Shown in pieces: positions 6,998 through 14,824 of a stretch of DNA of 22,977 nucleotides. A program made the translations under genes and the position numbers. A model generated the notes under the pieces. It was not told the DNA's origin and ran no database searches. It was given only the letters and a program-made list of their open reading frames with translations. The stretch is taken from contig JADFRH010000003.1 of assembly GCA_022561415.1 (NCBI GenBank), positions 1 to 22,977 of the forward strand, written 5' to 3'. This stretch comes from Planctomycetota bacterium. GTDB lineage: Bacteria > Planctomycetota > Phycisphaerae > UBA1845. The first letter of the stretch is position 1. Every line of letters starts with the position of its first letter.

Positions 6998-7792
6998 CTA
7001 TTGGGCCTGCCAATGGACTACCGCGTTTTGGAAGATGGTCAGGCCGTCGGGTGGGCCGGTGGGTGTTCGGCGGGTCCAGTGGGGGTGGTGAGTGTGGTCG
7101 AAATTGCGGTCGGGGTGTGGCATGAGGCCGAGGACGCGGCCGGTCGCGTCGCAGAGTCCGGCGATGCCGGCCGTGCTGCCGTTGGGGTTGGCGGGGTACG
7201 TGTCGGTGCGACCTTCGTCGTCGACATATCGCAAAGCGATTGCGCCGCTTGCGGCGAGGCGCTCCGTCGCGCTGTCGCTTGCGGTGACCACCCTTCCCTC
7301 GGCGTGCTCGACGGGCATTTCGAGAATGCGTGCGCTATCGGATGCGCCTGGTAGCGGAAGAAACGGACATCCTTCAGTTTCGACCCTGAGCCTGACCCAG
7401 CGGGCCTCGAACTTGGCGGAGTCGTTGTACGTGACGGTCACCTCGTCGCGTCCGCCCTCGCCACCGGGAAGCAGCCCGAGCTTCACGAGCACCTGAAACC
7501 CGTTGCAGATCCCCAGAATCCCGCCGCCCCGCTCCACGAGACGTTCGAGCGGCTCCTTCATATCATGCAGCATCCGCTGGGCCAGGATGACGCCCGCGCC
7601 GATATCGTCGCCGTAACTGAAGCCGCCGGGAATCGTCACGATCGAGAACTCGTCGATCACGCCGGGCTCGTCGGCCACGGCGTTGATGTGCCACAGCTCC
7701 GGCGCGGCGCCGACCAAGCGCCAGCAGTGCATCGTTTCTTCGTCGCAGTTGATGCCGGCCGCGCGAAGGACCATCACTCGAACGTCACCCAC
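6998..7792 (-). CDS. purQ: phosphoribosylformylglycinamidine synthase, glutaminase subunit
   Basis: PurQ supplies ammonia from glutamine to PurL for the fourth step of purine synthesis (FGAR to FGAM). I choose the GTG at 7790-7792, giving 264 residues. A GGGAGGGG Shine-Dalgarno stands about 9 nt upstream, and it overlaps the purL stop by 8 bp, implying translational coupling. The ATG at 7774 is an alternative. Class I glutamine amidotransferase features are present: LRAAGINCDEET at the N-terminus, IPGGFSYGDDIGAG for the oxyanion region, GICNGFQVL with nucleophile Cys 96, PVEHAEGR, and GLMPHPDR with the catalytic His near residue 226. The length of about 260 fits the longer PurQ type. The last 25 or so codons exist again as a diverged fragment at 6840-6914. 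Confidence 0.95.
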   Translation of the reverse strand: MGDVRVMVLRAAGINCDEETMHCWRLVGAAPELWHINAVADEPGVIDEFSIVTIPGGFSYGDDIGAGVILAQRMLHDMKEPLERLVERGGGILGICNGFQVLVKLGLLPGGEGGRDEVTVTYNDSAKFEARWVRLRVETEGCPFLPLPGASDSARILEMPVEHAEGRVVTASDSATERLAASGAIALRYVDDEGRTDTYPANPNGSTAGIAGLCDATGRVLGLMPHPDRNFDHTHHPHWTRRTPTGPPDGLTIFQNAVVHWQAQ

Positions 7793-10772
7793 GGGTATGA
7801 CCCCCCTCCCGTCGCCAGGCGCGGGCCAGCTTGTCCACCGGCAAGTCGATGGGGTCGCCGGCGTCTCCTTCGATCTGTAGACGCGGCTGCGATTCAACCC
7901 GGCCGATGACCGGAAGCCCCGAGGCCTTCGCGTCGGACTCGTTCATTTCCAGGACGTAGGTGGTTTGCACCTCGTCAAACAGCCCGGCCTCGTATGCCAG
8001 CGGTGGTTTCGCAACCGAAGCACCGAGGTTCGAGGCGATGCACATCTCGGCGATCGCCACCGCAAACCCGCCGTCGCTTACGTCGTGGGCGGCGCGAACC
8101 TTGCCGCCGGCGATGAGACCGGCCACGCGTTGGTGCATGGCGAACGACTTGGCGAATGTCGGAGCGTCGTCCGCTCCCTTACGGTCGCGGCTCGGATCAC
8201 CACGGTCGCGGCTCGGATTCATCAACGTCGACAAGGTAGGAATGACCGGCGATGACGCCAGAACCAGGACGTTGCCCGGCTCTTTCAGGTCCATCGTTAC
8301 GCACCGACGAACGTCGTTGACTCTGCCCAAGGCGCTGATCAGCAGCGTGTAAGGGATGGCGATGCGCTCGGGAAGACCGGTACGCTTCGCCTCGTCGGCG
8401 CTCATCGTGAACTCGTTGTTGAGCGAGTCCTTGCCCGACACGAAGGGCAATCCGTAGGCGATGCCCGCGTCTCGAGCACCGACGCACGTGCGAACCAGCG
8501 CCCCGAGCGACTCCTCCGAGTCCACCTTCGGCCAGCAGAAGTTGTCGAGAATCGCGATGTGCAGCGGGTCGGCCCCGACGGAGATGACGTTGCGAAGCGC
8601 CTCGTCAATGGCGGCGACGGCCATCAGGTAGGGATCGACATCGGCAAGCTCGAGGCTCATACCACAACCGATGGCGATGCCCCGATGGCTGTCATAGCGC
8701 GGACGCACCACGGCCGCGTCGGACGGGCCGTTGCCGGGACCAGCCAGCGGCTTGATGACACTTCGCCCCTGCACCTCGTGGTCGTACTGGCGGATCACCC
8801 ATTCCTTCGACGCCGTGTTGAGTTCGCCCAGAGCCGCAAGCAGTTGACCGTTTGGGTTTCCCGCTTCGGCAACACTTCGTCTTGACGCGGCTGCAATCGG
8901 CTTACGGTCTTGGCGACTCCAGCTCGCCGTGAGCGTCGTCTTGGGGAGCCCGTCGTGGAGAAACGTCATATCCAGCTCACCGACGGTTTCGCCCCCAAAG
9001 CGCACGCGGAGTATTCGGTCGTCGGCGAACGTTCCGATGACGGTCGCTTCGACCTCTTCGCCGGCGAACACCGCGAGAAACGTCCCGATGTGCTCGGGCG
9101 GGACGGCGAAGACCATTCGTTCCTGGGCTTCGGAAATCCAGATCTCGTCGTAGCTCAGACCGGAGTATTTCAGCGGTACCGTGTCGAGATCGACCTCCGC
9201 GCCGAGGTGCTCGGCCATCTCGCCGACCGCGCTGCTGAGCCCGCCCGCACCGCAGTCGGTCACGGCCGAGTAGAGGCAGCCACCGGCGAAATCGCGTGCG
9301 AGCAGCATGGCGTCCAAGACTTTTTTCTCCTCGATCGCATGTCCGATCTGCACGGCGTGCGAGAACTCGTCGGCGTGCGTCTCGGTCAATTCGGCCGATG
9401 AGAACGTAGCGCCGTGGATGCCGTCTCGTCCTGTCTTGCCTCCGGCCAGCACGATTCGGTCGCCCGGATTCGGCTGCTTGTCGATTCGGTCGCGCGGGAT
9501 CAGACCCACGCAGCCGCAGAACACGAGCGGATTGGCAAGGAAGCGATCATCAAAATGAATCGCGCCGTTGACCGTGGGAATCCCCATGCGGTTGCCGTAA
9601 TCGCGTACGCCTCGGACGACGCCGCGCAACACGCGCCGCGGATGGAGCACTCCCTTGGGCAGCCTGGCCGAGTCGAAGTCGGGCGGTGCAACGCAGAACA
9701 CGTCGGTCGAGGCGATCGGCTTGGCGCCGAGCCCGCAGCCCATGATGTCGCGAATGCATCCGCCGATGCCCGTGGCCGCCCCGCCATAGGGTTCGAGCGC
9801 GGTGGGATGGTTGTGCGTCTCGACCTTGAAGGCGATCCCGTACTCGTCGTCAAACGCCACGATGCCGGCGTTGTCGACAAAGACGGAGAGGCACCAGTCG
9901 CGATCGAGTTCGCTGGTCACTTTCACAATGGTTTCCACGAGCAGATTGTCGAAGTGAACGCGGGTCCGACCGGTCGCCCCGAACGCATCGCCCTCATAGT
10001 CGATCGAGGACTTGAGCGTCTTGTGAACGCAGTGCTCGGACCAGGTCTGCGCGAGCGTCTCGAGTTCCAGGTCCGTCGGCTCGCGGGCGGCGCCGATGTA
10101 ATAGTCACGGATGGTTTGCATTTCCTGCAACGAGAGAAACAGGTGCCCATCACGCGAGAGCTGCGTCAGCTCATCGTCTCGCAAGTTGCGGATCGAAACG
10201 CGGCGGAGCGAGAATGGACGCTGTGGCGGTTTGGGAAACGCCGTGGGGATCGGGTCCGATCGGTCGAAGCCGTCGAGGTAAAAGGTCTCCACACAGTCGT
10301 TGGCGAGCAGCTTGGTCGCGATGCCCTCGAGATCAGCGCGGCACCGGGCGCCAATAATCTGGTATCGCCGTGCGGTCTGCACCTGGTCGATGTCCGCCTT
10401 GCCGCCGGCGCCGGTAGCGAGCAGACGCCTGGCGGCGTGAAGCGCACTGATTGCGGCCGGGTTCATGACACCTGGGAGGCGATGCACCTCGATCGCGGGA
10501 TATTCGTCGGTTCGCTCGCACAGCCCGGACGTTACGGTGTACGATTCTGCAACAGGATCGGCCAGCAACTCCTTGGCCAGGAGAAGCGCGTGTGATTCAT
10601 CGAGGTTTCCGACCAGGAAATAGAGTCGGCTCGAGGCGATCGCCTCGACGTGGGCGAAGCCGATCTCGCGAAGCTCAGCCAGTACGTCTCGACCGTGCCC
10701 GTCCAAACGAGCGGACGCGGGAAAGACTCGTACGCACCAGGATGTTGCGGATCCTTGCACTTCGCCGGGCAT
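7785..10772 (-). CDS. purL: phosphoribosylformylglycinamidine synthase, fused PurS-PurL
   Basis: A 995-residue FGAM synthase from ATG 10770-10772 (AGGA 12 nt upstream). A longer frame to 10853 only adds residues encoded by the intergenic repeat. Residues about 10-165 are PurS-like (VRVFPASARLDGHGRDVLAE; TARRYQIIGARCRADLEGIA). The ATP-dependent synthase follows: TWSEHCVHKT at about 243-252, VETHNHPTALEPYGGAATG at about 316-334, TDCGAGGLSSAVGEMAE, and VSGKDSLNNEF at about 778-788. It has no C-terminal glutaminase, which is the separate PurQ encoded immediately downstream with an 8-bp overlap. PurS, normally an about 80-residue separate bridging subunit in PurL-small systems, is thus built in. 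A two-unit SRDR-coding micro-repeat sits at residues about 852-868, in a loop with no conserved motif. Confidence 0.95.
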   Translation of the reverse strand: MPGEVQGSATSWCVRVFPASARLDGHGRDVLAELREIGFAHVEAIASSRLYFLVGNLDESHALLLAKELLADPVAESYTVTSGLCERTDEYPAIEVHRLPGVMNPAAISALHAARRLLATGAGGKADIDQVQTARRYQIIGARCRADLEGIATKLLANDCVETFYLDGFDRSDPIPTAFPKPPQRPFSLRRVSIRNLRDDELTQLSRDGHLFLSLQEMQTIRDYYIGAAREPTDLELETLAQTWSEHCVHKTLKSSIDYEGDAFGATGRTRVHFDNLLVETIVKVTSELDRDWCLSVFVDNAGIVAFDDEYGIAFKVETHNHPTALEPYGGAATGIGGCIRDIMGCGLGAKPIASTDVFCVAPPDFDSARLPKGVLHPRRVLRGVVRGVRDYGNRMGIPTVNGAIHFDDRFLANPLVFCGCVGLIPRDRIDKQPNPGDRIVLAGGKTGRDGIHGATFSSAELTETHADEFSHAVQIGHAIEEKKVLDAMLLARDFAGGCLYSAVTDCGAGGLSSAVGEMAEHLGAEVDLDTVPLKYSGLSYDEIWISEAQERMVFAVPPEHIGTFLAVFAGEEVEATVIGTFADDRILRVRFGGETVGELDMTFLHDGLPKTTLTASWSRQDRKPIAAASRRSVAEAGNPNGQLLAALGELNTASKEWVIRQYDHEVQGRSVIKPLAGPGNGPSDAAVVRPRYDSHRGIAIGCGMSLELADVDPYLMAVAAIDEALRNVISVGADPLHIAILDNFCWPKVDSEESLGALVRTCVGARDAGIAYGLPFVSGKDSLNNEFTMSADEAKRTGLPERIAIPYTLLISALGRVNDVRRCVTMDLKEPGNVLVLASSPVIPTLSTLMNPSRDRGDPSRDRKGADDAPTFAKSFAMHQRVAGLIAGGKVRAAHDVSDGGFAVAIAEMCIASNLGASVAKPPLAYEAGLFDEVQTTYVLEMNESDAKASGLPVIGRVESQPRLQIEGDAGDPIDLPVDKLARAWRREGGHTRG
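8181..8222. repeat. 21-bp tandem repeat inside purL
   Basis: Two adjacent 21-bp units beginning ACGGTCGCGGCTCGGAT (8181-8201 and 8202-8222) differ only in their last four bases. On the coding strand they give PSRDRGD and PSRDRKG, an Arg/Asp-rich low-complexity insert. Confidence 0.85.
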
Positions 10773-10820
10773 TGCGGATCGAGTTCCTGCGGACAAAACG
10801 TCGAAACGAAAAAACGTCAA

Positions 10821-10834
10821 GACGTCGAAACGTC
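10821..10834. repeat. left arm of a 14-bp inverted repeat
   Basis: GACGTCGAAACGTC is an exact inverse of 11028-11041. Similar CGTCGAAACG units lie on either side (10800-10850). The pair flanks the ATAGCTG array in the gap between divergent purL and the FIST gene. Confidence 0.85.
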
Positions 10835-10915
10835 GAGACCTTTCAACGTTCAAGATACAACCGATTTGCTTTTCTTGCCAGCCCGTTCTAATGTGTTGCT
10901 CATCGGCGTGGTCGA

Positions 10916-10950
10916 ATAGCTGATAGCTGATAGCTGATAGCTGATAGCGG
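10916..10950. repeat. short tandem array of ATAGCTG
   Basis: Four perfect ATAGCTG heptamers and a fifth variant, ATAGCGG. The same motif recurs in the next gap, at 12294-12325 and 12411-12438, so it is a dispersed unit of this genome rather than a unique site. Confidence 0.9.
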
Positions 10951-11027
10951 TCAGCTTTCGCGACGTCGCCTGTGGCCCAGGCATCCTTCCTGTCTTGACC
11001 TCAAGGTGGGGAGTGGTTCAAGGTTTT

Positions 11028-11041
11028 GACGTTTCGACGTC
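11028..11041. repeat. right arm of a 14-bp inverted repeat
   Basis: GACGTTTCGACGTC, the exact reverse complement of 10821-10834. The resemblance continues past the core (AAAACCTTGAAC against GAGACCTTTCAAC). It ends 15 nt before the FIST gene start, so it may lie in that gene's leader. Confidence 0.85.
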
Positions 11042-11056
11042 GGGCTCGAGAATCAA

Positions 11057-12226
11057 GTGCGTTTCGCCTCATCCATTACGGAAGCAACACAAACCGACCG
11101 GGCGGTGGACGAACTCCTCGGCGCGATCGATGCGCGCGTGACGCCTGGCATGGTCGATCTGGGGCTGATGTTCTGCACGGCCCATTTCGAGGATGATCTC
11201 GAGAAGATCATCGATCGGCTGGCCCAGGCGTTGCCGGGCGCGGTCCTGCTCGGCTGCACGGCCGGGGGCACGATCGGCTGTGAAAAGGAGCTGGAGCAGG
11301 GGCCTTCGATGTCGCTGCTGGTCGCGTCGATGCCCGGCGTCGCGATTCGTCCGTTTCATATCCAACAGGAAGGATTGACGTCGATCGAGTCGCTGCCCGA
11401 CTGGGAGCGGATCGTCGGCGTTTCTCCGGAAAGCAAGCCGGCCTTCATCGCGCTTGCCGACCCGTTTCGCCTGGCGATTCCCGACTTCATCGACAGCCTC
11501 AACGACGCCTTCCCCGGCGCGCCGCTGGTCGGCGGGGTCGCCAGCGCCGCCGCGAAACCGAAACAGAACCGCTTGTTCATCAACGCGGACATCCACCGCG
11601 AGGGCCTTGTCGGCGTAGCCCTGTCGGGGGATTTCCAGATGGACACGGTCGTGTCGCAGGGATGCCGACCGATCGGCATTCCGTTCGTCATCACGAAGGG
11701 TGAGCGCAACGTCATCCAGGAGCTCGGGGCGAAGCCCGCCCTTCATCAGCTCCACGAGGTGTACGTCGGCCTGTCCGAAGCGGACGAGAAGCTGGCCAAG
11801 CAGTCGCTGCTGATCGGTCGGGTGATCGACGAATACCGTGACCAGTTCACACGGGGCGACTTTCTGATTCACAATATTATCGGGGTGGACCGCCAAAGCG
11901 GCGCGGTCGCCATGGCCGGTCATGCCCGCGTCGGTGCTACCGTTCAGTTTCACGTTCGCGACGCCGCAACCGCCAGCGAAGACCTTCGATCCCTGCTTTC
12001 CCCGCACGCGAACACCGGAGTCCGCGGCGCGCTGCTGTTCGGCTGTAACGGGCGCGGTACCAACATGTGGAGCGAGCCTGGGCACGACGCGCACATGCTC
12101 CACGAGATACTGGGAGACGTACCCATGGCGGGGTTCTTCTGCGGCGGTGAGTTCGGACCGATCGGCGCAAGGAACTTCGTCCACGGATTCACGGCCAGTA
12201 TCGCCCTGTTTCGCAAACCGGATTGA
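11057..12226 (+). CDS. FIST-domain sensory protein
   Basis: A 389-residue protein from a GTG start (only a weak ribosome binding site precedes it). It has the FIST N domain (about 25-215) followed by FIST C (about 225-370). Seen are VDLGLMFCTAHFEDDL, GAVLLGCTAGGTIG, SLLVASMPGV and PLVGGVASAA. In the C-terminal half are GRVIDEYRDQFTRGDFLIHN, RGALLFGCNGRGTNMW and PMAGFFCGGEFGPIG. FIST domains are ligand-sensing modules, proposed to bind amino-acid-like small molecules, and often occur with signalling domains or near chemotaxis genes. Here it stands alone without an output domain. A cheX-cheY pair lies about 1.6 kb downstream on the same strand, so a link to a signalling pathway is possible but not shown. 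It is divergent from purL across a repeat-rich gap. Confidence 0.9.
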   Translation: MRFASSITEATQTDRAVDELLGAIDARVTPGMVDLGLMFCTAHFEDDLEKIIDRLAQALPGAVLLGCTAGGTIGCEKELEQGPSMSLLVASMPGVAIRPFHIQQEGLTSIESLPDWERIVGVSPESKPAFIALADPFRLAIPDFIDSLNDAFPGAPLVGGVASAAAKPKQNRLFINADIHREGLVGVALSGDFQMDTVVSQGCRPIGIPFVITKGERNVIQELGAKPALHQLHEVYVGLSEADEKLAKQSLLIGRVIDEYRDQFTRGDFLIHNIIGVDRQSGAVAMAGHARVGATVQFHVRDAATASEDLRSLLSPHANTGVRGALLFGCNGRGTNMWSEPGHDAHMLHEILGDVPMAGFFCGGEFGPIGARNFVHGFTASIALFRKPD

Positions 12227-12293
12227 ACCTGTTTCCGGAAACGATTTGTCCGGTGCGTTGTTTCGACGGTTCGAATGCGTAAGAGCGTGTTTG

Positions 12294-12438
12294 AGAAGCT
12301 ATCAGCCGTCAGCTATCAGTCAGACGCTTGCAACCGCCAACGCCCACCACAAGCACGGGGTGTAACCTCTATCTCGTGGAAACGTAATGCGCGGCGTCAA
12401 CGCATATTCCGGCTGACGGCTGATAGCTGATAGCTTCT
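12294..12438. repeat. 145-bp element with inverted AGAAGCTATCAGC ends
   Basis: AGAAGCTATCAGC at 12294-12306 is inverted exactly at 12426-12438. Each end also carries an adjacent CTGACGGCTGATAG-type copy. The interior of about 100 bp has no coding potential. This looks like a small non-autonomous palindromic element, or a pair of dispersed repeats in opposite orientation. It shares its core motif with the array at 10916-10950. Confidence 0.65.
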
Positions 12439-12559
12439 AAACTCTTCCTTGGCACGTTGGCGTCCCCCTGTGAAATCCATACGCGGAGGCCGTTCCTATC
12501 GGAACAAGCCCCATGCCCCGACCCCACGGGGTCGCTCTAGGCGACCGGGCATAATTGTC

Positions 12560-12589
12560 TTGACTTTTCTCGATCTGAACCGCTATAGT
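12560..12589 (+). promoter_or_regulatory. sigma70-type promoter in the FIST-lipoprotein gap
   Basis: TTGACT (12560-12565) and TATAGT (12584-12589) with an 18-bp spacer, close to the consensus for the housekeeping sigma factor. Transcription would start near 12596 with GGGG or GTGG. No conventional gene follows, which is the main reason to suspect an untranslated RNA or a leader. Confidence 0.5.
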
Positions 12590-12595
12590 GGGGCT

Positions 12596-12895
12596 GTGGA
12601 GTCGCAGGGTCTGATAGGCAGTGCGAAATCGGGCATGTGGCAGCGACCTTTCGCTCCGCGGCGGGTTCAGTCGTTGGATGGCGAACTCGCGACGTGCCTG
12701 CGGATGACGGTCTGCGGGCTGGGCAAGACCGGTGGTTCGAGGTAGCCACCTCGACCGGTGGGTTGTTCCGTATTCATGAGGAGGTGATCCGTGGCATATA
12801 ATATAGGTTGGCTGCCGTAGGCAGCAGACGATGCTGCCTGCGGCGGCACACAGGCTTCGGCCCGTCGTTCCCATCTCTGGGTAACGGCGGGCCGG
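12596..12895 (+). ncRNA. candidate structured small RNA or leader
   Basis: From the promoter at 12560 the next 300 nt hold several strong folds. They are a bulged hairpin ACCGG..TCGAGGT / ACCTCGA-CCGGT (12728-12759), a GCTGCC / GGCAGC stem near 12811-12826, and a final 15- to 16-pair hairpin at 12858-12894. A sequence exactly complementary to the 16S rRNA 3' end (AGGAGGTGATCC, 12779-12790) precedes a GTG-started nonapeptide frame (12791-12820). I checked for the hallmarks of tmRNA, RNase P RNA and SRP RNA and did not find them. The parts could equally be unrelated repeats. Confidence 0.3.
12858..12894. terminator. very strong hairpin, possible terminator
   Basis: A GGCCCGTCGTT..CCCA arm pairs with TGGG..AACGGCGGGCC across a TCTC loop, with a single mismatch. 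Only a short TT-containing tail (GGCTTGGTTT) follows on the plus strand and none on the minus strand. It lies downstream both of the candidate RNA and, on the other strand, of the lipoprotein gene. Confidence 0.45.
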
Positions 12896-12949
12896 CTTGG
12901 TTTCCGCGATCTACTCGAGATGCTCAGGTGGGCGAGTTCCGGCACCTTG

Positions 12950-13336
12950 TCAGCGACCATATCGTTGACGGCAGAAGAAATCGGGGTCGTCGCCCCCGAG
13001 GCATAACCGTTCCAGAAATGTCATGGAATCATCGAGGCGCGGCCCCGCGGGAGCGAGTAATTCTACTAGCAAAGCATCGAGCAGTACGCCGAGAACGTCA
13101 AACGAGCCACTTTCGCCCGTCATTAGAGCGGGAAACGGAGCTGAAGGCGCGGCTGGATCGGCATAGGCGAAGGGAATCGCGGCCTGCGCTGTCGGCGGGG
13201 CAGGTGGAAGAGCGTCCGGGCCTGTTTCAGACGGCGCGAACTCCGTTGTGACGCCTGGCGACGTCGGAGTGATGCCCGCGCCCAGACCGCAGCCCGCCGT
13301 GCAAATCACGGCAATGCATGCAACCCACCACTTCAC
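12950..13336 (-). CDS. small proline/alanine-rich lipoprotein
   Basis: About 128 residues from the GTG at 13334-13336, preceded by AAAGGAAGGG. The upstream ATG at 13357 would add seven residues. The N-terminus KWWVACIAVICTAGC is a short lipoprotein signal with the lipid-bearing cysteine near residue 16. A low-complexity Pro/Ala/Thr linker follows (about 20-70). The C-terminal part is more ordered (FDVLGVLLDALLVELLAPAG; MTFLERLCLGGDDPDFFC), with two cysteines that could pair. It should be anchored in an envelope membrane. I recognise no family. It stands alone on this strand, divergent from cheX with a 455-bp gap. Confidence 0.6.
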   Translation of the reverse strand: MKWWVACIAVICTAGCGLGAGITPTSPGVTTEFAPSETGPDALPPAPPTAQAAIPFAYADPAAPSAPFPALMTGESGSFDVLGVLLDALLVELLAPAGPRLDDSMTFLERLCLGGDDPDFFCRQRYGR

Positions 13337-13791
13337 GACCCTTCCTTTCGCGAACATCCGGGGAACCATCACAATCTCGCGCATGCCAGCATAGCACAAG
13401 CGGTCCGGGAAATTCAACAAGAACTTCCCGAAAATTGCGCCAAACCGTACCGGCAAGCGTGTCGGAGGCCGAATCAGCCTCAACGTCCGCTAATCGTCCT
13501 CTTGCGCCGGCGCCGGGAGTTGCGATCCGCGGACCAACCACACTGCGAGTGTAAGAAAACATGCTGGGACGAGATTCCTGCTCTCCCCCCACGCTCAGCA
13601 ATCCCGCTGCGCCGGGACCGCCCTCCGCGGGCTCCGGCGGTCCATGGAAAGGGATTCTCGCCCCGTTTCAGTCAGCGAAGTTGAGAACCGATAGGTGCAG
13701 TATCGTGTTGCCGAGTGCAAAGAGGACCGCTCGGTAACCCCGTAACTCGTATCGAAAACGCATCAATACTAGACGCCAGGAAAGGTTCCCA
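13337..13791. other. 455-bp divergent intergenic region
   Basis: No gene seen. It must hold promoters for the leftward lipoprotein and the rightward cheX. It contains an 8-bp inverted repeat GGACCGCC / GGCGGTCC (13615-13643). No close match to a sigma70 promoter stands out. Confidence 0.5.
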
Positions 13792-14301
13792 ATGGATGCT
13801 CGCTATATCAACGCGTTCATTAATTCCGTTTGCAACACCTTCGGAAAAATGTGCGGCCTGGAGGTAACGGTAGGAAAGCCGGAGCTCAAGACGGCGAACG
13901 AACCGTTGTCCGACGTTTCCAGCGTGATCGGTTTCTCAGGTGGCGCAACGGGGAGTGTTGTGCTTCACTTTCGCTACGACGTTGCATCAAAGATGGCTTC
14001 AGCCTTTGCGGGCACCGAAATCACCCCAGACCACGAGGACTTCGCCGACGCCCTGGGTGAACTCGCGAACATGGTGGCCGGAGGCGCGAAATCCGCGTTC
14101 GAGGGTTTCAACATCAGCATTTCGTTGCCCAACGTAATCGTCGGCGCAAACCACAGCGTCTTTGGAACCAGCTTGACGCAACGCTTGTTAATCCCCTGCG
14201 CTACGGAGCTCGGACAATTCCACGTAGAGGTAGGGATGGTCATGGGAAAGGCAGGCGCCGGCGCACCCCCGCAGCAAACCCGGATAGGAGCCCGAACGTG
14301 A
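13792..14301 (+). CDS. cheX: CheX-family phosphatase domain protein
   Basis: A 169-residue protein from ATG, with AGGAAAGG upstream. The whole length fits the CheX/CheC/FliY phosphatase fold. Residues 1-60 contain the N-terminal helix and VIGFSGGATGSVVLHF. Residues 83-103 carry the active-site helix DALGELANMVAGGAKSAF, with the characteristic Glu 90 and Asn 93 (ExxN) that attack phospho-CheY. The second half ends in LLIPCATELGQFHVEVGM. Family members dephosphorylate CheY-P. The stop overlaps the start of the following response-regulator gene (GTGA), so the enzyme and its likely substrate are translated together. There is no full chemotaxis operon in the window, so the pair could serve a non-motility phosphorelay. 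Confidence 0.88.
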   Translation: MDARYINAFINSVCNTFGKMCGLEVTVGKPELKTANEPLSDVSSVIGFSGGATGSVVLHFRYDVASKMASAFAGTEITPDHEDFADALGELANMVAGGAKSAFEGFNISISLPNVIVGANHSVFGTSLTQRLLIPCATELGQFHVEVGMVMGKAGAGAPPQQTRIGART

Positions 14302-14672
14302 AAATCCTTCTGGTAGACGACTCGCGCACCATTCGAAACATCCAAAAGAACGTTCTGAAACAGCTCGGCCACTCCGACTTCATCGAGGCCGAGGATGGAG
14401 TCAAGGGGCTCGCCGTCTATGCGGAGACCCCGCCGGATCTCATGCTCGTGGATTGGAACATGCCCAACATGGACGGCATCACGTTCATCAAGAAGATCCG
14501 CGAGACCGACAAAACGACTCCGATCATCATGTGTACGACCGAAGCGGAAAAATCACGCGTGCTCGAGGCGATCAAGGCCGGCGTCAACAACTACATCGTC
14601 AAGCCGTTCACGGCCGAGTCATTGGGAGAGAAGATCGCACAGACCATGGCCAAGGTCGATGCATCTGCGTAA
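14298..14672 (+). CDS. cheY: CheY-like single-domain response regulator
   Basis: 124 residues from a GTG that overlaps the cheX TGA by four bases. It is a complete receiver domain without an output domain: acidic pair Asp 7/Asp 8 in LLVDDS, phosphoacceptor Asp 52 in LVDWNMPNMDG, Thr 80 in IIMCTTEAEK and Lys 102 in NYIVKPF. It should work by protein-protein contact, as CheY does, after phosphorylation by a histidine kinase and dephosphorylation by the CheX partner. The hybrid-free kinase at 19052 has no receiver, but its location 4 kb away on the other strand is no evidence for pairing. Confidence 0.92.
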   Translation: MKILLVDDSRTIRNIQKNVLKQLGHSDFIEAEDGVKGLAVYAETPPDLMLVDWNMPNMDGITFIKKIRETDKTTPIIMCTTEAEKSRVLEAIKAGVNNYIVKPFTAESLGEKIAQTMAKVDASA

Positions 14673-14824
14673 CGAATCTCACCTCGCTCCCCGAAAGGCC
14701 GTGACGGTTGCGCCATGACTCCCTCGGCAGCCGCAACGTCTACCCATCACGTGTGGCGATTTGTGGAAGTTCCGCTCGACAACTTCGCAGGGACGCCAAG
14801 GCAAGACAGAGCCCATTCCCAGCG

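Noticed and set aside
9414..10595. 393-residue rightward ORF opposite purL
   Set aside because: Antisense shadow of the PurSL coding sequence.
10916..10950. CRISPR-like array
   Set aside because: Units are 7-bp head-to-tail repeats without spacers, and no cas genes are present.
12449..12745. 98-residue rightward ORF
   Set aside because: It spans the promoter at 12560-12589 and the hairpin region, with no ribosome binding site and low-complexity Arg-rich composition.
12596..12895. tmRNA, RNase P RNA or SRP RNA
   Set aside because: The start GGGGCTG recalls tmRNA, but there is no tRNA-like 3' end. The conserved cores of RNase P RNA and SRP RNA are also missing.
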